DNA from: Kiritimatiellia bacterium
Lineage (GTDB): Bacteria > Verrucomicrobiota > Kiritimatiellia > CAIQIC01 > Lenti-01
Reading direction: 5' to 3'
Assembly: GCA_018432565.1 (NCBI GenBank)
Contig: JAHDSS010000485.1
Span: 1-7,931 of the forward strand
Length of the DNA: 7,931 nt
The translations under genes and the position numbers were made by a program. Positions 6,321-7,931 of the stretch are shown here, in pieces (the stretch's first letter is position 1; each line of letters starts with the position of its first letter). Under the pieces are notes generated by a model. That model saw only the letters and a program-made list of their open reading frames with translations, did not search any database and was not told the origin of the DNA.

Positions 6321-6686
6321 ATGAGTCAAACGATCATTCCAACTTCCCTGGTCCGTTGGGCCCTGGTGGAACGCCTGTATCCCGACGACATCGCGGACAA
6401 GGTTCGCCAGAGCCTGCGGGTCTTCCATCTGGCCCCGGACTTGTATGACAGCCCGGGCCTGAAGGGGCCGGCCAAACACGCGGAACTGCTGATCAAGCTG
6501 GCCTACTGGCTGGCCAAGGGGCGGCTGACGGCGGAACAGTTCCGGGAATGGGCGGAGCGGATTCCGGCGGAAGACAACGGGGGATGGGATATCGACCTGT
6601 GTGCCGCTTCCCATGGATCGCTGCTCACCAACGTATTGAAAATGGGCGTGTTTATTCCGCTGCAGGAAGCCTGCCTGCGGGGGTAG
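6321..6686 (+). CDS. Hypothetical protein, 121 residues
   Basis: I do not recognise this protein. From ATG 6321 it begins MSQTIIPTSLVRWALVERLY and ends at TAG (6684-6686). It looks soluble and mostly helical, with no signal peptide or membrane span. A central segment (AELLIKLAYWLAKGRLTAEQF) suggests amphipathic helices, and there is a Trp-rich acidic stretch (EDNGGWDIDLCAASHGSLL). Codon use is GC-rich like its neighbours, and the frame is open, so it is probably a real gene. The start is chosen because the sequence becomes protein-like there. The frame is open upstream to TTG 6288 and even to the TAG of the HPr-like gene, but that stretch looks non-coding. The Shine-Dalgarno is poor (GAAAG at 6311-6315). 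It is in the same direction as the HPr-like gene, 135 bases on, and could be co-transcribed with it. Function unknown. Confidence 0.6.
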   Translation: MSQTIIPTSLVRWALVERLYPDDIADKVRQSLRVFHLAPDLYDSPGLKGPAKHAELLIKLAYWLAKGRLTAEQFREWAERIPAEDNGGWDIDLCAASHGSLLTNVLKMGVFIPLQEACLRG

Positions 6687-6769
6687 TGCGCGGATGAATG
6701 CCGCACTCCGGGGGGGGGGGGGGGAGTAGCGCGGTCCCGGGGGGACGGATTCCGCTCTTCGGGCCGGGA
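6687..6769. other. Convergent intergenic gap with run of 15 G
   Basis: The gap lies between two converging genes. It contains a G15 run (6710-6724) flanked by ACTCC (6705-6709) and GGAGT (6723-6727), which can pair around the G-run. A second G6 run is at 6739-6744, with a copy of CGGATTCCGC just after it. This is a plausible shared transcript-end region. The G15 run is also a likely place for length error in the sequence. Confidence 0.45.
6746..6755 (+). repeat. CGGATTCCGC motif, copy 3
   Basis: Third exact copy of the motif, directly after the G6 run in the convergent gap. Confidence 0.5.
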
Positions 6770-7371
6770 TCAGGCGCTTTCGGATTCCGCGGGGTCTGAA
6801 TACCGGGCACAAATGGCTTCGGCGGGACCTTCCTGCCGTCGCAGGGCTTGGACCCCGCGGGCGTCCAGTTGGCCGTTGACGGCCAAGCGCTCCATTTCCT
6901 CCAGCGCCTGTGTCACGGACCACGGCTCCTTGTAGGGACGGCGCGAGGTGAGCGCATCGAAAATGTCCGCAATGGTTACGATGCGGGCTTCAATCGGGAT
7001 GGCTTCGCCCTTCAGCCCCCGGGGATAGCCGCTTCCATCCAGCAGCTCGTGGTGGGACTCGACAATGTGGCGGAGTGGGGAACGCGGCCATCGAGAGCCG
7101 ACGGCAAATCCGGCAGGAAGCGGAACTCCCGCCGCCGGGCCAGGTGGAGCAGGGACGGGCTGCCGGCCATCTGGAATTCATACTGTTGCAGGGCGCGGCC
7201 GGCACAGGTGCTGTGGACAAAGGTTTTCAGCAGATCCTCGGCCGGATCATACAGGGCGCATCCGATGCGTTCTGTCTGCGGCAGCTCCTGCCGGAGCTCC
7301 CGGTGCAGGATTTCCAGCCGTTCCCCAAGGCGGGGGGCCCGGGCACCGGGCGGCATGCGTGGCGTGTCCAT
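6770..7371 (-). pseudogene. GAF/HD-GYP gene with central deletion and frame change
   Basis: Two parts of one gene are joined out of frame. The 5' part (7371 to about 7078) reads MDTPRM, then ERLEILHRELRQELPQTERI, CALYDPAEDLLKTFVHS and [20 protein letters not shown]. This is the start of the GAF-like sensor domain found in some HD-GYP proteins. The 3' part, in another frame from 7075 to the TGA at 6772-6770, gives 101 residues: [20 protein letters not shown], then [20 protein letters not shown]. That is the second half of an HD-GYP domain with the GYP motif. The rest of the GAF domain and the first HD-GYP half with its HDxGK metal site are missing, by my recall of the family about 130-170 residues. 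The start is supported by AAGGA (7379-7383), 7 bases before ATG. It lies 28 bases after another HD-GYP gene, probably in one operon. Without the HD site it cannot hydrolyse cyclic di-GMP. A real deletion or an assembly collapse are both possible. Confidence 0.82.
6781..6790 (+). repeat. CGGATTCCGC motif, copy 4
   Basis: Fourth exact copy, 35 bases from copy 3, inside the last codons of the broken HD-GYP gene. With copy 3 it brackets the stop codon of that gene. Confidence 0.45.
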
Positions 7372-7399
7372 GACGGGGTCCTTTTCGGCGGCCTGTTCT

Positions 7400-7931
7400 T
7401 CAAGGGGGGGGCCAGCGGCCGACCTTCTCGATGTCGCCGTGACAGCGCCGGAAGGCCTCCACCACGGCAGGATCGAACAGCGTGCCTTTGTGGCGGAGGA
7501 TTTCGGCGAGCGCCTCGTCGGGGGGGCGGCCCCGGGAGTAGGGGCGGTCGGAACGAATGGCGTCGTAGGTGTCGATGACGGCGAAGATGCGGGCGCCCAG
7601 GCAGATTTCCTCGCCCTTCAATCCGCGGGGATAGCCGCTGCCGTCATAGCGTTCCTGGTGGGCCAGGACGATTTCCGAGACCTCTTCGAGGCCGGGGCCG
7701 GCCTTGATGATGTTATAGCCGGTATGCGGGTGCAGATTCATGACGGCGCGTTCGTCCGGCGTCAGGGGGCCGGGCTTGAGGAGGATGGCATCGGGCACGG
7801 CGATCTTGCCGATGTCGTGCAGCAGGGCGCCGGTTTCGATGGTCTGGATTTCCTCGGGCATGGCGCCCATTTCGCGGGCGAGGACGATGGCGAGCCGCGC
7901 CACCCGCCGGCTGTGTTCGCCGGTTTTCTGC
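7400..7931 (-). CDS. HD-GYP cyclic-di-GMP phosphodiesterase, C-terminal part
   Basis: The last 176 residues of an HD-GYP protein; the 5' end lies beyond the right edge. The frame enters as QKTGEHSRRVARLAIVLARE, the first His of the domain. Next come LLHDIGKIAVPDAILLKPG with the HD pair and HDxGK signature, then NLHPHTGYNII, then [20 protein letters not shown] with the catalytic-site His and the GYP motif. ARIFAVIDTYDAIRSDRPY follows, with the conserved late Asp. All metal-binding positions of the family visible here are kept, so it should hydrolyse cyclic di-GMP to pGpG or GMP. The usual HHE is HQE. It probably carries an N-terminal sensory or receiver domain outside the window. It ends WPPP and TGA (7402-7400) just after a run of eight C. 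Loss of one C would run the frame on into the next gene. It lies upstream of the broken GAF/HD-GYP gene, 28 bases apart, likely one operon. Confidence 0.93.
   Translation of the reverse strand, partial: QKTGEHSRRVARLAIVLAREMGAMPEEIQTIETGALLHDIGKIAVPDAILLKPGPLTPDERAVMNLHPHTGYNIIKAGPGLEEVSEIVLAHQERYDGSGYPRGLKGEEICLGARIFAVIDTYDAIRSDRPYSRGRPPDEALAEILRHKGTLFDPAVVEAFRRCHGDIEKVGRWPPP
7404..7411 (-). repeat. C8 tract at the end of the HD-GYP gene
   Basis: A run of eight C on the coding (-) strand encodes the last prolines directly before TGA. Seven C would give an open frame continuing LEEQAAEKDPV and then the ATG of the next gene in frame. It is a possible slippage site or an indel error. Confidence 0.5.

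Noticed and set aside
6249..6923. A 224-codon - strand frame across the orphan gene and convergent gap
   Set aside because: It crosses the G15 run and gene-end repeats, overlaps the end of the broken HD-GYP gene in another frame, and has Pro/Arg-rich composition.
7075..7578. A 167-codon + strand frame over the HD-GYP region
   Set aside because: The - strand encodes clear HD-GYP motifs over the same bases; the + frame is Gly/Arg-rich and has no family features.

Overview
The window is GC-rich bacterial chromosome, with long overlapping antisense frames typical of high-GC coding. It carries the 3' end of gatB followed by signalling genes. GatB, a soluble multi-PAS kinase, an HPr-like protein and HD-GYP proteins point to a free-living or environmental bacterium. 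The gene mix would fit a PVC-type lineage such as Kiritimatiellae, or another Gram-negative group, but nothing here fixes the taxon. I see no mobile element, CRISPR array, tRNA or rRNA.

Layout. (1) Bases 2-577, +: the last 191 residues of GatB. (2) Bases 578-667: a short gap with a small hairpin, a 12-bp palindrome and a strong hairpin. (3) Bases 668-4981, +: a very large soluble histidine kinase with nine PAS domains, a HisKA_3-type dimerisation domain and an ATPase domain. Its frame is interrupted by one TAG at 1052-1054, inside the first PAS domain. (4) Bases 4978-5658, +: a NarL/FixJ-type response regulator that overlaps the kinase stop by 4 bases. (5) Bases 5659-5801: a perfect 8-bp hairpin, a G-rich tract and an AT-rich stretch. 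(6) Bases 5802-6185, +: an HPr-like phosphocarrier with the active-site His and regulatory Ser in register. (7) Bases 6321-6686, +: an unrecognised 121-residue protein. (8) Bases 6687-6769: a convergent gap with a run of 15 G. (9) Bases 6770-7371, -: a GAF/HD-GYP-type gene that has lost its middle, including the HD motif, and is out of frame across the junction. (10) Bases 7400-7931, -: the C-terminal part of an intact HD-GYP protein whose 5' end lies beyond the window.

How it may work. The kinase and regulator form a translationally coupled two-component system. The kinase reads unknown cytoplasmic cues through its PAS domains, and the regulator acts on DNA through a LuxR-type HTH. The convergent HD-GYP operon would break down cyclic di-GMP. 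The HPr-like protein could tie phosphoryl-transfer state to regulation. No shared pathway is proven by the sequence.

The points most worth a second look are the amber codon in an otherwise open 4.3-kb kinase gene with a Shine-Dalgarno/GTG pair just after it, the internally deleted HD-GYP gene, a C8 tract whose loss of one base would fuse the two HD-GYP frames, and a short motif (CGGATTCCGC) that recurs at gene ends together with G-runs. I found no convincing wholly new system.
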